Below, one piece after another: positions 25,669-34,495 of a stretch of DNA of 64,000 bases. Under the pieces are notes generated by a model. That model worked only from the letters and a program-made list of their open reading frames with translations. It did not search any database and was not told the DNA's origin. The first letter of the stretch is position 1; each line of letters begins with the position of its first letter. Origin of the DNA: CAVPWP01 sp050789285 (GTDB lineage Bacteria; Pseudomonadota; Alphaproteobacteria; Rhodobacterales; Rhodobacteraceae); assembly GCF_050789285.1 (NCBI RefSeq), contig NZ_JBOUVX010000001.1, positions 62,001 through 126,000 of the forward strand, given 5' to 3'. Made by a program: the position numbers and the translations under genes.

Positions 25669-26295
25669 ATGCTACGTCCCGCCGCCCTCCTGATCGCCCT
25701 TGCCCTTCTGTCGGGATGCTCTGCCATCTCGGCGGTCGGTTCCGCGACCCAGCCGCTTGACGCCTACGAGGTGGTCAGCACGGGCGAGCTTCCGCGCGCT
25801 TCGGGCGGGCCGGTGTCGCGCGACTTGATCGTCGAGGTGCCCACGGCCAACGGCGCGCTCAACACCGAGCGCATCCTGATCCGGCCCACCCCGCTCGAGG
25901 TGCGCTATCTGCCCGATGCGCGCTGGACCGAGGCGCTGCCTCTGATGGTTCAGACCCTGTTCGTGCGCAGCCTCCAGCAAAGCGGTGGCGTCCGCTTCGT
26001 CGGGCGGCGGCCCATCGGGCTGGGCGGCGATTTCGCGATCCTGACCGAGATCACCGAGTTCGAGGCGGCGATCGCCCCGGACGGGCAGACCGTGACCACG
26101 CGCGTCCGCTTCGTCGCCACGATCGTGCGCGAGGCCGACGCCCAGGTCGTGGCAAGCCGTGTCTTCGAAGTGGACGGCGTGGCTCCGTCGACCCAAACGA
26201 TCGACGTGGTCGCGACCCTTGACCAGTCGATGGCGCGGCTGATGCCCGGCTTCGTGTCCTGGGCGATGGGTGTGGCCGGCGCGCGGGTGTCCTGA
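25669..26295 (+). CDS. ABC-type transport auxiliary lipoprotein (PqiC-like)
   Basis: 208 residues with lipobox LSGC and lipidated Cys17. The body (RILIRPTPLEVRYLPDARWT, MVQTLFVRSLQQSGGV, then ITEFEAAI) fits the ABC_trans_aux family of outer-membrane lipoproteins that accompany MCE transporters. It ends the operon seven bases after mlaD and probably links the MCE protein to the outer membrane. Confidence 0.85.
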   Translation: MLRPAALLIALALLSGCSAISAVGSATQPLDAYEVVSTGELPRASGGPVSRDLIVEVPTANGALNTERILIRPTPLEVRYLPDARWTEALPLMVQTLFVRSLQQSGGVRFVGRRPIGLGGDFAILTEITEFEAAIAPDGQTVTTRVRFVATIVREADAQVVASRVFEVDGVAPSTQTIDVVATLDQSMARLMPGFVSWAMGVAGARVS

Positions 26296-26298
26296 GCG

Positions 26299-26793
26299 CT
26301 ATCGTCGCGGCGCGGGCCAGCCGCCGGCGTCGTCCTTCACCGCCTCCATCGAGACATGGGTCGATGTGGCCGCGACGTGGGGCAGGGCACTGATCACTTC
26401 GCCCAGCACCTCGCGGTAGGCGCGGATGTCGCGGGTGCGGACCTTCAGCAGATAGTCGAAGGCGCCGGCGATCATGTGGCACTGCTCGATCTCGGGCACC
26501 TTCGCGACGGCGGCGTTGAAGGCCCTGAGCGCGCTTTCGGTCGTGTCCTTGAGCCGCACCTCGACGAAGGCGATGTGGTCAAGGCCAAGGCGTGCGGGGT
26601 CAAGCACCGCGCGAAATCCGCGGATATAGCCGCGGGCCTGAAGCCGCTTCAGCCGGACCTGGCAGGGGCTCTTCGACAGACCCACGCGAAGGGCCAGATC
26701 GGCGACGGACATCCGGCCATCGGCCGCGAGTTCGCGCAGGATCGCGCGGTCGAAGCGGTCGATTTCACCGCCATCTTGCGTTTCAGAAGTCAT
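26299..26793 (-). CDS. putR: Lrp/AsnC-family regulator, probable proline-catabolism activator
   Basis: 164 residues: N-terminal helix-turn-helix (LADLALRVGLSKSPCQVRLKRL with FDRAILRELAADGRMS before it) and a C-terminal RAM ligand domain (EIEQCHMIAGAFDYLLKVRT). It is divergent from putA with 116 bases between the starts, the arrangement of PutR in Rhodobacter, which activates putA when proline is present. The PutA here has no DNA-binding domain of its own, consistent with an outside regulator. The gene runs tail to tail with the Mla operon, three bases apart. Confidence 0.85.
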   Translation of the reverse strand: MTSETQDGGEIDRFDRAILRELAADGRMSVADLALRVGLSKSPCQVRLKRLQARGYIRGFRAVLDPARLGLDHIAFVEVRLKDTTESALRAFNAAVAKVPEIEQCHMIAGAFDYLLKVRTRDIRAYREVLGEVISALPHVAATSTHVSMEAVKDDAGGWPAPRR

Positions 26794-26909
26794 CTGGCCT
26801 GCTCACGATCGCTTTTTCAGGTCAAGAGTATCACATCGCTACGAAACTCGGGCGATCGGATGGGCAAGTCAATGCTATGGTGGTTCCGTCGCCCTTCGCC
26901 GAGTATGCC

Positions 26910-29900
26910 ATGACCACCGATCCTCTTCGCGCCCCGATCCATGCCCATCACACCGCCCGCGAGGCCGAGGTGCTTGACCGCCTTCTGGCCCACGCCCCCA
27001 CCGCGGCCCTGCGGCAGGCGGCGACCGCCCGCGCGACCCGCCTGGTCGAGGCGATCCGCAACGACGGGCGCCCCGGTCTGATGGAGGTCTTTCTGGCCGA
27101 ATACGGCCTTTCCACGCGGGAAGGCATCGCGCTGATGTGCCTGGCCGAGGCGCTGTTGCGCGTGCCCGACGCCGACACGATCGACGCGCTGATCGAGGAC
27201 AAGATCGCGCCCTCCGACTGGGGCGTGCACCTGGGCAAGTCAAGCTCGTCGCTTGTCAACGCCTCGACCTGGGCGCTTTTGCTGACAGGCCGGGTGCTTC
27301 AGGATGGCGAGGGACTCGCCTCGGTGCTGAAGGGCGCTGTTCGTCGGCTGGGCGAGCCGGTCATCCGCACGGCCGTGGGACGCGCGATGAAAGAGATGGG
27401 CCGCCAGTTCGTTCTGGGCGAAACCATCGACGAGGCGCTGCGGCGCGGGCGCGAGAAGGCCGCGCGCGGCTATACCTTTAGCTACGACATGCTGGGCGAG
27501 GCGGCGCTTACCGCGCATGACGCGGACGCCTTCGACCGCGCGTATGCCGCCGCCATCGCGCGGCTTGCCGCGACCTGCGCGTCTTCGGACATCCGCGACA
27601 ATCCCGGCATCTCGATCAAGCTGTCCGCGCTCCACCCCCGCTACGAAGAGGCGCAGCGCGCCCGGGTGATGGACGAACTTGTCCCGTGCGTTCTGGCCCT
27701 TGCCCGGCAGGCCGCCGCCGCGGGTATGGGCCTCAACATCGACGCCGAAGAGGCCGACCGCCTCGATTTGTCGCTCGACGTGATCGAGGCGGTGCTGGCC
27801 GACCCCACGCTGCAAGGCTGGGACGGCTTCGGCGTAGTGGTGCAGGCCTACGGCAAGCGGGCGCTTCCGGTGATCGAGTGGCTGCACGCGCTGGCCGCCC
27901 GCCTTGACCGGCGGATCATGGTGCGGCTCGTGAAGGGCGCCTACTGGGACAGCGAGATCAAGCGCGCCCAGGTCGAGGGGCTTGACGATTTTCCCGTCTT
28001 CACGCGCAAGGCCGCGACCGACGTGTCCTACCTTTGTTGCGCGGCGCGGCTTCTGGCGCTGTCCGACCGCATCTATCCGCAGTTCGCCACCCACAACGCC
28101 CATTCGGTCGCGGCGATCCTGGAGATGGCCGCCGATCCCCGCACCTTCGAATTCCAGCGCTTGCATGGCATGGGCGAGGTGCTGCACGATCAGGTCCTTG
28201 CGGCGAACGCGACGCGCTGCCGCATCTACGCCCCGGTCGGCGCGCATCGCGATCTGCTGGCCTATCTGGTCCGGCGTCTGCTCGAGAACGGCGCGAACTC
28301 GTCCTTCGTCAACCAGATCGTCGATGCCTCGGTGCCGGCGGCGACCGTGGCGGCCGATCCTTTCGACGTTCTTGCCAAGGCCGGGCCGAACCGAGCGGTC
28401 GTATCCCCGGCGGACCTCTTTGGTGCCGAGCGGCGCAATTCGCGCGGGGTCGACCTGCGCGACCGGGTGACGGTCGGGCGTCTCGACGCCGCGCGCCGCC
28501 CCTGGCGCGCGCACGTCTGGGAGGCGGGGCCGATCACCGTGGACGGCGCCAAGGGTGGCGGGGTGATCGAGGTGCGCAATCCCGCCGATCCTTCCGATCT
28601 TGTCGGCCGCCTGCGCGAGGCGACGGTGCAGGACGCCGCGCGTGCCGTCGCGGCGGCCCGGCCCTGGGACGAGGTCGACACCGCCGAGCGCGCCCGCGTT
28701 CTTGGCCGCGCCGCCGATCTTTACGAGGCCGCCCATGGCGAGGTTTTCGCCGTTCTCGCGCGCGAGGCCGGCAAGGTGCCGGCCGACGCCGTGTCCGAAC
28801 TTCGCGAAGCGGTCGATTTCCTGCGCTACTACGCGGCGCGGGCCGCGCAGCTTGACGCCCCGGCGCGGGGCCGCGTCACCTGCATCTCGCCCTGGAACTT
28901 CCCGCTGGCGATCTTCACCGGGCAGATCGCCGCTGCACTGGCCGCCGGCAACGCGGTGCTGGCAAAACCGGCAGAGGCCACGTCGATCACCGCCGCGATC
29001 GCGGTGCGGCTTCTGCACGAGGCCGGCGTGCCGCGCCACGCGCTTCAGCTTCTGCCCGGCCGCGGCGCGGTGATCGGGACGGCACTGACGACGGATGCGA
29101 TGGTCGACGGGGTCTGCTTCACCGGCTCGACCGTGACCGCTCAGAGGATCAACCGGTCAATGGCCGCGTCGATGGCCCCGACCGCGCCCCTGATCGCCGA
29201 GACAGGCGGGCTCAACGCGATGATCGTCGACAGCACGGCACTGCCCGAACAGGCGGTGCGCGACATCGTCACCTCGGCCTTCCGGTCGGCCGGGCAGCGC
29301 TGTTCGGCGCTGCGGATGCTGTATCTGCAGGAAGACGTCGCCCAGCCCTTCCTCAAGATGCTGTACGGCGCGATGGACGAGCTTTCGCTGGGCGATCCCT
29401 GGGACCTGTCCACAGACATCGGCCCCGTCATCTCGGCCGAGGCAAGGGCGGGGATCGAGGCGCACGTGGCGCAGGCCGCGCGCGAAGGGCGGGTCCTCAA
29501 GCGGCTGGCCACACCCCGGCAGGGCACCTTCGTCGCGCCCACCGTGATCCGTCTGTCGGGGATCGGCGCGCTCGAGCGCGAGGTCTTCGGGCCCGTTCTG
29601 CATGTCGCGACCTTCCGCTCGGACGAGCTTGACGCTGTGGTCGCGGCAATCAACGCCCGGGGCTATGGCCTGACCTTCGCGCTGCACAGCCGGATCGACG
29701 ACCGGGTCGAGCAGGTCGCCGCGCGCGTGCGGGCCGGCAACATCTATATCAACCGCAACCAGATCGGCGCGGTGGTGGGCAGCCAGCCTTTCGGGGGAGA
29801 GGGGCTGTCCGGCACCGGCCCGAAGGCCGGTGGCCCGGCCTATCTGCACCGCTTCGTCCGACCCCCGGCGGCTGCGGCCGCCGTGCCGTCGGGTCAGCCG

Positions 29901-30380
29901 GTGTCCGCTGAAGCCTTACAGCGCGCCATCGCCGCGCTGGCCGGGCAGGGCGACCGCGTCACCGGGACGAAGAACCTTCCGGGGCCGACCGGCGAATCGA
30001 ACCGGCTGACGACGCTTGGCCGGGGCGTGGTGCTGTGCCTTGGCCCCGGCGCCGATCGCGCCCGGGCACAGGCCCTTGAGGTGCGCGCGGCCGGGGCGGC
30101 GGCGCTGGCGATCGCGCCCGGGCTGGAGGGCGGCGAGGGGCTCGACGGCACGCTCGACCCTGCAATGCTCGCCACGCTTTCGGGGTTCGACGCGGTGGTC
30201 TGCGAAGCGCCGGACGAGGCGTTGCGCCCTCTGCGCCGGGCCCTGGCAGACCGCGATGGCGCGATCCTGCCGCTTCTGGCGGAAGCTGACTTCGCCCGCT
30301 GGGTCGTGATCGAACGGCACCTGTGCATCGATACCACCGCCTCGGGCGGCAACGCGGCGCTTCTTGCCTCGGCCGGGTGA
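26910..30380 (+). CDS. putA: Bifunctional proline dehydrogenase / L-glutamate gamma-semialdehyde dehydrogenase
   Basis: 1156 residues. An N-terminal helical region and FAD-dependent proline dehydrogenase barrel (about 140-460; NIDAEEADRLDLSLDVIEAV, MVRLVKGAYWDSEIKRA) are followed by an aldehyde dehydrogenase (about 530-990) with SPWNFPLAIFTGQ, catalytic E764 in AETGGLN and nucleophile C798 in SAGQRCSAL. The tail of about 170 residues is the extra domain of long PutA proteins. It oxidises proline to glutamate with substrate channelling. No ribbon-helix-helix domain is present. The ATG at 26910 is used; an in-frame start at about 26874 is possible. Confidence 0.93.
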   Translation: MTTDPLRAPIHAHHTAREAEVLDRLLAHAPTAALRQAATARATRLVEAIRNDGRPGLMEVFLAEYGLSTREGIALMCLAEALLRVPDADTIDALIEDKIAPSDWGVHLGKSSSSLVNASTWALLLTGRVLQDGEGLASVLKGAVRRLGEPVIRTAVGRAMKEMGRQFVLGETIDEALRRGREKAARGYTFSYDMLGEAALTAHDADAFDRAYAAAIARLAATCASSDIRDNPGISIKLSALHPRYEEAQRARVMDELVPCVLALARQAAAAGMGLNIDAEEADRLDLSLDVIEAVLADPTLQGWDGFGVVVQAYGKRALPVIEWLHALAARLDRRIMVRLVKGAYWDSEIKRAQVEGLDDFPVFTRKAATDVSYLCCAARLLALSDRIYPQFATHNAHSVAAILEMAADPRTFEFQRLHGMGEVLHDQVLAANATRCRIYAPVGAHRDLLAYLVRRLLENGANSSFVNQIVDASVPAATVAADPFDVLAKAGPNRAVVSPADLFGAERRNSRGVDLRDRVTVGRLDAARRPWRAHVWEAGPITVDGAKGGGVIEVRNPADPSDLVGRLREATVQDAARAVAAARPWDEVDTAERARVLGRAADLYEAAHGEVFAVLAREAGKVPADAVSELREAVDFLRYYAARAAQLDAPARGRVTCISPWNFPLAIFTGQIAAALAAGNAVLAKPAEATSITAAIAVRLLHEAGVPRHALQLLPGRGAVIGTALTTDAMVDGVCFTGSTVTAQRINRSMAASMAPTAPLIAETGGLNAMIVDSTALPEQAVRDIVTSAFRSAGQRCSALRMLYLQEDVAQPFLKMLYGAMDELSLGDPWDLSTDIGPVISAEARAGIEAHVAQAAREGRVLKRLATPRQGTFVAPTVIRLSGIGALEREVFGPVLHVATFRSDELDAVVAAINARGYGLTFALHSRIDDRVEQVAARVRAGNIYINRNQIGAVVGSQPFGGEGLSGTGPKAGGPAYLHRFVRPPAAAAAVPSGQPVSAEALQRAIAALAGQGDRVTGTKNLPGPTGESNRLTTLGRGVVLCLGPGADRARAQALEVRAAGAAALAIAPGLEGGEGLDGTLDPAMLATLSGFDAVVCEAPDEALRPLRRALADRDGAILPLLAEADFARWVVIERHLCIDTTASGGNAALLASAG

Positions 30381-30393
30381 TGGCCAGGTCGCC

Positions 30394-30407
30394 TTGACCG
30401 GTGTCAA
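30394..30407. promoter_or_regulatory. FNR/FixK-type box upstream of the phosphoribosyltransferase gene
   Basis: TTGACCGGTGTCAA is a perfect TTGA-N6-TCAA palindrome, with the fifth bases also paired. It lies 65 bases before the ATG at 30472 and 14 bases after the putA stop. The Crp/FNR-family regulators that recognise such sites respond to oxygen or nitric oxide in this order. Confidence 0.6.
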
Positions 30408-30471
30408 TGCGCCGTCGCTGGCGCGGGCCCAAGGCTGACCAGGAAGCAGGACACCGGGACGGGGGGCCGCG

Positions 30472-31128
30472 ATGGAACTGGACAGGTTCGCCGACCGGCG
30501 CGAGGCCGGACAGGAACTGGCCAAGCGGCTCGAGGCCTTTCGGGGCACCGACGCCGTGGTCTCGGCCCTGCCGCGCGGGGGCGTTCCGGTCGCCGCCGAG
30601 GTCGCGCGGGCGCTGGGGCTGCCGCTGACGCTGACGCTTGTGCGCAAGATCGGGGTGCCGCAACAGCCTGAACTTGCGGCAGCGGCGATCGCGGGGCCAG
30701 GGGGCGAACACCTGATCGAGAATCCCGCCGTCGTCCGCAGCGCCGGGCTTGACCGCGCGCAGATCGAGGCGCTGGCCGCCCGCGAACGCGGGGAACTTCT
30801 GCGGCGCGCCAAGCTCTATCTGTCGGGGCGGCCCGAGGTGCCGCTTCGTGGTCGGACGGTTCTGGTCGTCGACGACGGTCTGGCGACCGGGGCCACCATG
30901 GAGGCGGCGGTGGCCGCGCTGAAGGCCATAGGCGCGGCGCGCGTGATCGTCGCGGTGCCTGTCGGCGCCGCCGACACGGTCCAGCGTCTGGCCAGCAGCG
31001 CCGACGAGGTGGTCTGCCTCAGAACGCCGACGCACTTCTACGCCGTGGGGGCGCATTACCGCGATTTTCCGCAGACATCGGATGACGAGGTCGCACGGCT
31101 TCTCGACGAGGCCGGCCCCGCGGGCTGA
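30472..31128 (+). CDS. Phosphoribosyltransferase-domain protein
   Basis: 218 residues with the PRPP-binding signature VLVVDDGLATGATM at about 131-144 and an N-terminal ALPRGGVPVAAEVARALG. It belongs to the group often found beside universal stress or erythromycin-esterase-like genes rather than to purine salvage enzymes. The substrate is unknown. The gene stands alone between putA and the stress gene, and the FNR-type box before it suggests expression at low oxygen. Confidence 0.82.
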   Translation: MELDRFADRREAGQELAKRLEAFRGTDAVVSALPRGGVPVAAEVARALGLPLTLTLVRKIGVPQQPELAAAAIAGPGGEHLIENPAVVRSAGLDRAQIEALAARERGELLRRAKLYLSGRPEVPLRGRTVLVVDDGLATGATMEAAVAALKAIGAARVIVAVPVGAADTVQRLASSADEVVCLRTPTHFYAVGAHYRDFPQTSDDEVARLLDEAGPAG

Positions 31129-31339
31129 ACGCGCAGCGCAGAGCGCCGCCGTCTTTTGCCGAAGGGTCGATGCGAAGGCCCGTGCCCCGTGCGGGGCCGG
31201 CATCAGGGACGGGGACGAGGCGTGGAATGATGCCGTCGACACAAACATGTCCCGCTGCAGGGCGCCCCGGGGCCACTCAACCCCGGAGAGGTCCCCCGCA
31301 CCGACACATGAACGTTAGGGCGGATTCGGCCCGGTCACA

Positions 31340-31353
31340 TTGACGACGGTCAT
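31340..31353. promoter_or_regulatory. Weaker FNR/FixK-like box
   Basis: TTGACGACGGTCAT matches TTGA-N6-TCAA at seven of eight fixed positions. It lies 40 bases before the stronger site at 31393 and may be a second site for the same regulator. Confidence 0.35.
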
Positions 31354-31392
31354 CCCTGGAGGCGCGCACGCCAAGGGATGCGCCGAGCGTGC

Positions 31393-31406
31393 TTGATCAT
31401 GGTCAA
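31393..31406. promoter_or_regulatory. FNR/FixK-type box upstream of the universal stress protein gene
   Basis: TTGATCATGGTCAA matches TTGA-N6-TCAA completely and the stricter TTGAT-N4-ATCAA at nine of ten positions. It lies about 107 bases before the ATG at 31513. A promoter centred some 40 bases downstream would still leave a leader of about 65 bases. Confidence 0.6.
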
Positions 31407-31512
31407 TGCGGGGCGCAAGATGACGGGAAAGAAGACAGGACATGTCCGGAAGGGGGCCGGTCCCGTCCGTCAGTCATGCCGGCGGGCGTCCCGTGGGCAG
31501 AAGGAGCGCCAC

Positions 31513-32352
31513 ATGAGCATCAAGACCATCGCCGTCTGCCTGACCACGATGCGCGAAGCCGACTGGCTTCTGCCCATCGCCTGCGATCTTGCGCGGTCGC
31601 GCGGCGCGCATCTCGTGGGCGTGCATCCAAGCGAGCCGATCATTCCCTATGTCGCGGCCACCGCCGGCATCGGCGCCTTGGCCGCGCCGCAGTTCCTTGA
31701 CTGGCAGATCGAGGAGACCGAGGCGATCCGTGCCCGATTCCAGGACATTACCCGTGGCGACAGCTTCGTTGCGGAATGGCGCGAACAGGGCGCGGCCGAT
31801 CTCGGGGCCGAGGACTTCCTTCTCGACAGCGTCCGTGCGGCCGATATCGTGCTGATGGGGCAGGTCGACAGTGACATGCCCCGGGCCGAGCATCTGCGTT
31901 ATTTCGACGCCATCGTGCGGTCCTCGGGCCGTCCGCTGCTTCTTGTGCCCAAGGGGACCGACGCCGCCGCCCTGGGCCAGCGCATCGCGATCGGCTGGAG
32001 CGGGACGCGCGAGGCGACGCGTGCCGCGCACGACGCCCGCCTTCTGGCCCGGCCGGCCGCAAGCTTCGACATCGTCTTCGTCGCCCGCACCGGGTCGCGC
32101 GGCCGCGACGACAGCTGCCGCGAGGATATGGCCGCGGCCCTTGACCGCCAGGGGTTCAAGGCGAAGGTGACCGAAGCCGCCCGTGCGTCCGAGGAAACCG
32201 GCGAGCAGCTTCTTCGCATGGCCCGCGAAGGTGGGGCCGACATCCTTGCCGTCGGCGCCTATGGCCATTCGCTGGTCTATGATTTCGTCGTGGGCGCGGT
32301 CACGCGCAGGCTGTACGATCAGCCTGAACTGCCCGTGCTGTTCTCGCGCTGA
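31513..32352 (+). CDS. Universal stress protein with two Usp domains
   Basis: 279 residues. The first Usp half (about 1-145) has TIAVCLTTMREADWLLPIAC and ADIVLMGQ. The second (about 150-279) has RIAIGWSGTREATRAAHDA and the nucleotide-loop-like AVGAYGHSLVYDFVVGAVTR. The start ATG follows AAGGAG; in-frame upstream codons from 31378 lack a ribosome site. Tandem Usp proteins are often induced by low oxygen or stasis, which fits the FNR-type box upstream. Confidence 0.88.
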   Translation: MSIKTIAVCLTTMREADWLLPIACDLARSRGAHLVGVHPSEPIIPYVAATAGIGALAAPQFLDWQIEETEAIRARFQDITRGDSFVAEWREQGAADLGAEDFLLDSVRAADIVLMGQVDSDMPRAEHLRYFDAIVRSSGRPLLLVPKGTDAAALGQRIAIGWSGTREATRAAHDARLLARPAASFDIVFVARTGSRGRDDSCREDMAAALDRQGFKAKVTEAARASEETGEQLLRMAREGGADILAVGAYGHSLVYDFVVGAVTRRLYDQPELPVLFSR

Positions 32353-32403
32353 GAGCGGCGCGCGGGCCGGAGAGACTTTGGCCCAAGGGACCACGGCCCG
32401 ACC

Positions 32404-33702
32404 ATGACCCGCATCGCGAACGAACGCGCCGCCCTTGCCGACAGCCTTTGGACGGCGACCGCCAATTCCGCACCCGCGCGCCCCGCGCTTGATCACGCGG
32501 CCGAGGCCGACGTGGCGATCGTCGGCGGCGGCTACACCGGGCTGTCGGCCGCGCTTCGTCTGGCCGAAGCCGGGCAGCGGGTAATCCTGCTTGAGGCCGA
32601 GACGCCGGGGTGGGGCGCCTCCGGGCGGAACGGGGGACAGGTCAACCCCGGCTTCAAGGACAGCCCCGACGAGATCGAGGCGCGCTTCGGCGATGGGCTT
32701 GGCAGGCGCATGGTGGCGCTGGCCGGCGAGGCCGGCGATCTGGTCTTCGACCTGATCGACCGGCACGGCATCGCCTGCGCGCCGCGGCGCACCGGCTGGA
32801 TCCGTGCGGCGACCACGCCCAAGGCGCTTGCGAGCCTTGGCGATCTTGCCCGGCAGTGGCAGGCGCGGGGGGCGGAGGTCGAGCCGCTCGACCGCCGCGC
32901 CATCGCCGCGCTGACCGGCACCGAGGCCTATCTTGGCGGGCTGATCGACCGCCGCGGCGGCAATCTGCATCCGCTGAACTATGCGCTGGGGCTTGCGGCG
33001 GCCGCGGAACGCGCAGGCGCCCGGCTTCATGGGCAAAGCCGCGTCACCGCCCTGCACGCCAACGGCGAGGTCGTGACGGTCGAGACCGCGGCGGGCCGGG
33101 TGACGGCGCGGGCCGCGCTGATCTGCACCAATGCCTACACCGGCCGCCTTGCCGATCCGCTGGGCCGCAGCGTGCTGCCCGTGACGTCGATTCAGGTCGC
33201 GACCGAGCCCCTGGGCGACAACTTGGCGCAGTCCATCCTGCCCGACGGCCAGCAGGTCTCGGATTCGCGCCGGCTGCTTCTTTACTTCCGCAAGGATGCC
33301 GAAGGCCGATTCATCATGGGCGGACGCGGCGCGCTGGGCGAGGCGGGGACACGGGCCCGGCACCAGGCGCTGCGCGCCGCCTCGCTCAGGCTTTATCCGC
33401 ACCTCAAGGACGTCCGCTGGACCCACGCCTGGGGCGGCGACGTTGCGCTGACCGCGTCGCATCGGCCGGGGCTGCACCGGCTGGCGCCGGGCGTGATGGC
33501 GGCGTTGGGCTACAACGGTCGCGGGGTGGCGATGGCGACCGCGATGGGACGGCTGCTGGCCGACTGGGCCCAGGGACGGCCCGAGGCCGACCTTGGATTT
33601 CCCGTGACCGAGGCCCGCACGATCCCGTTCCACCGTTTCCGGCGGCTTGGGCTCGGGCCCACGGTCGCGGCCTTCTCGGTTCTCGACCGGCTAGGCGTCT
33701 GA
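32404..33702 (+). CDS. FAD-dependent amine oxidoreductase (gamma-glutamylputrescine oxidase/PuuB-like)
   Basis: 432 residues of the DAO superfamily. The FAD-binding motif is DVAIVGGGYTGLSAALRLAE at about 36-55, with GWGASGRNGGQVNPGF following as in PuuB/OrdL proteins, and TSIQVATEPLGDNL and GYNGRGVAMATAMG near the C-terminus. It is convergent with the polyamine ABC transporter operon, seven bases away from its last gene, so oxidation of a polyamine derivative is a reasonable inference. Other amine substrates remain possible. Confidence 0.82.
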   Translation: MTRIANERAALADSLWTATANSAPARPALDHAAEADVAIVGGGYTGLSAALRLAEAGQRVILLEAETPGWGASGRNGGQVNPGFKDSPDEIEARFGDGLGRRMVALAGEAGDLVFDLIDRHGIACAPRRTGWIRAATTPKALASLGDLARQWQARGAEVEPLDRRAIAALTGTEAYLGGLIDRRGGNLHPLNYALGLAAAAERAGARLHGQSRVTALHANGEVVTVETAAGRVTARAALICTNAYTGRLADPLGRSVLPVTSIQVATEPLGDNLAQSILPDGQQVSDSRRLLLYFRKDAEGRFIMGGRGALGEAGTRARHQALRAASLRLYPHLKDVRWTHAWGGDVALTASHRPGLHRLAPGVMAALGYNGRGVAMATAMGRLLADWAQGRPEADLGFPVTEARTIPFHRFRRLGLGPTVAAFSVLDRLGV

Positions 33703-33709
33703 CGCGCCG

Positions 33710-34495
33710 TCAGATGCTCTCGCCGCCGTCGATCACCAGCGCATGCCCGGTCATGAAGGACGACCGGTCCGAGGCGAGGAACACGATGCCTTCCGCGATT
33801 TCCTCGACCGTGCCGAACCGGCCCATCGGAATCGCGGTCGCGACATAGTCTTCAAGCCCCGCCCGTCCGCCCATCTGGATCTCGAAGCCGCGGTTGAAGG
33901 GCGTGTCCACGAAGCCCGGGCAAAGTGCGTTCACGCGGATGTTCTCGCGTGCGTAGTCAGCGGCGATCTGGCGGGTCATCGCCAGCACGGCGTGCTTCGT
34001 GGTGGCATAGGCGACCATCTCGCGGTCGTATTGCACGCCCGAATTCGACGAGGTGATGATGATGCTGCCGCCGCCCTGCCGGCGCATCGGCGCGATGGCG
34101 GCCTGGGCTGCCACGAAATGCGACCGCACGTTGAGCGCCCATGAGGCATCCATGTCCGCGACGCTGACCTGCTCGAGCGTCCCCTCGATCTGAAGACCCG
34201 CGTGCGAATGCAGCACGTCGAGCCGTCCGTGATGCGCCGCGGTCGCCTCGATCGCGCCGCGCAGGGCCGTGTCGTCGGTGACGTCGACGGTGATCGCCTC
34301 GGCCGCGTGGCCGTCGGCCCGGATCGCCGCCGCCACCGCTTGCGCGCCGGGCCCGTCCCTGTCGGTCACGACCACCGTTGCCCCTTCGCGTGCCAGCGCC
34401 CGCGCCCCGGCCGCCCCGATGCCCGAGGCCGCGCCGGTGACGAAGGCGACCTTGCCGGCAAGAAGCGATGCCTGAGCCTGCGCGTTCATCGGCAT
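33710..34495 (-). CDS. Short-chain dehydrogenase at the end of the polyamine transporter operon
   Basis: 261 residues. Nucleotide motif TGAASGIG at about 20-27, catalytic Ser in ITSSNSG and Tyr/Lys in YATTK. The usual NNAG after the fourth strand is replaced by HSHAG. The ATG overlaps the stop of potC as TAATG, so it is the fifth gene of the transporter operon. The substrate is unknown; an aldehyde or alcohol derived from a polyamine is possible. Confidence 0.82.
   Translation of the reverse strand: MPMNAQAQASLLAGKVAFVTGAASGIGAAGARALAREGATVVVTDRDGPGAQAVAAAIRADGHAAEAITVDVTDDTALRGAIEATAAHHGRLDVLHSHAGLQIEGTLEQVSVADMDASWALNVRSHFVAAQAAIAPMRRQGGGSIIITSSNSGVQYDREMVAYATTKHAVLAMTRQIAADYARENIRVNALCPGFVDTPFNRGFEIQMGGRAGLEDYVATAIPMGRFGTVEEIAEGIVFLASDRSSFMTGHALVIDGGESI

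Larger units (their letters stand above)
31129..31512. other. Intergenic region with FNR-type sites
   Basis: About 380 bases with no protein-like frame. It holds two FNR/FixK-like palindromes (listed separately) and an AAGGAG ribosome site just before 31513. It most likely carries the oxygen-responsive promoter of the stress-protein gene. Confidence 0.5.

Noticed and set aside
27240..29039. Open frame of 599 codons opposite putA
   Set aside because: Antisense to the proline dehydrogenase and aldehyde dehydrogenase domains of PutA, with His/Gly/Asp-rich shadow composition.
31474..33633. Open frame of about 700 codons on the minus strand
   Set aside because: It runs antisense to the universal stress protein and the PuuB-like oxidase genes, both with clear motifs; composition is that of a shadow frame.
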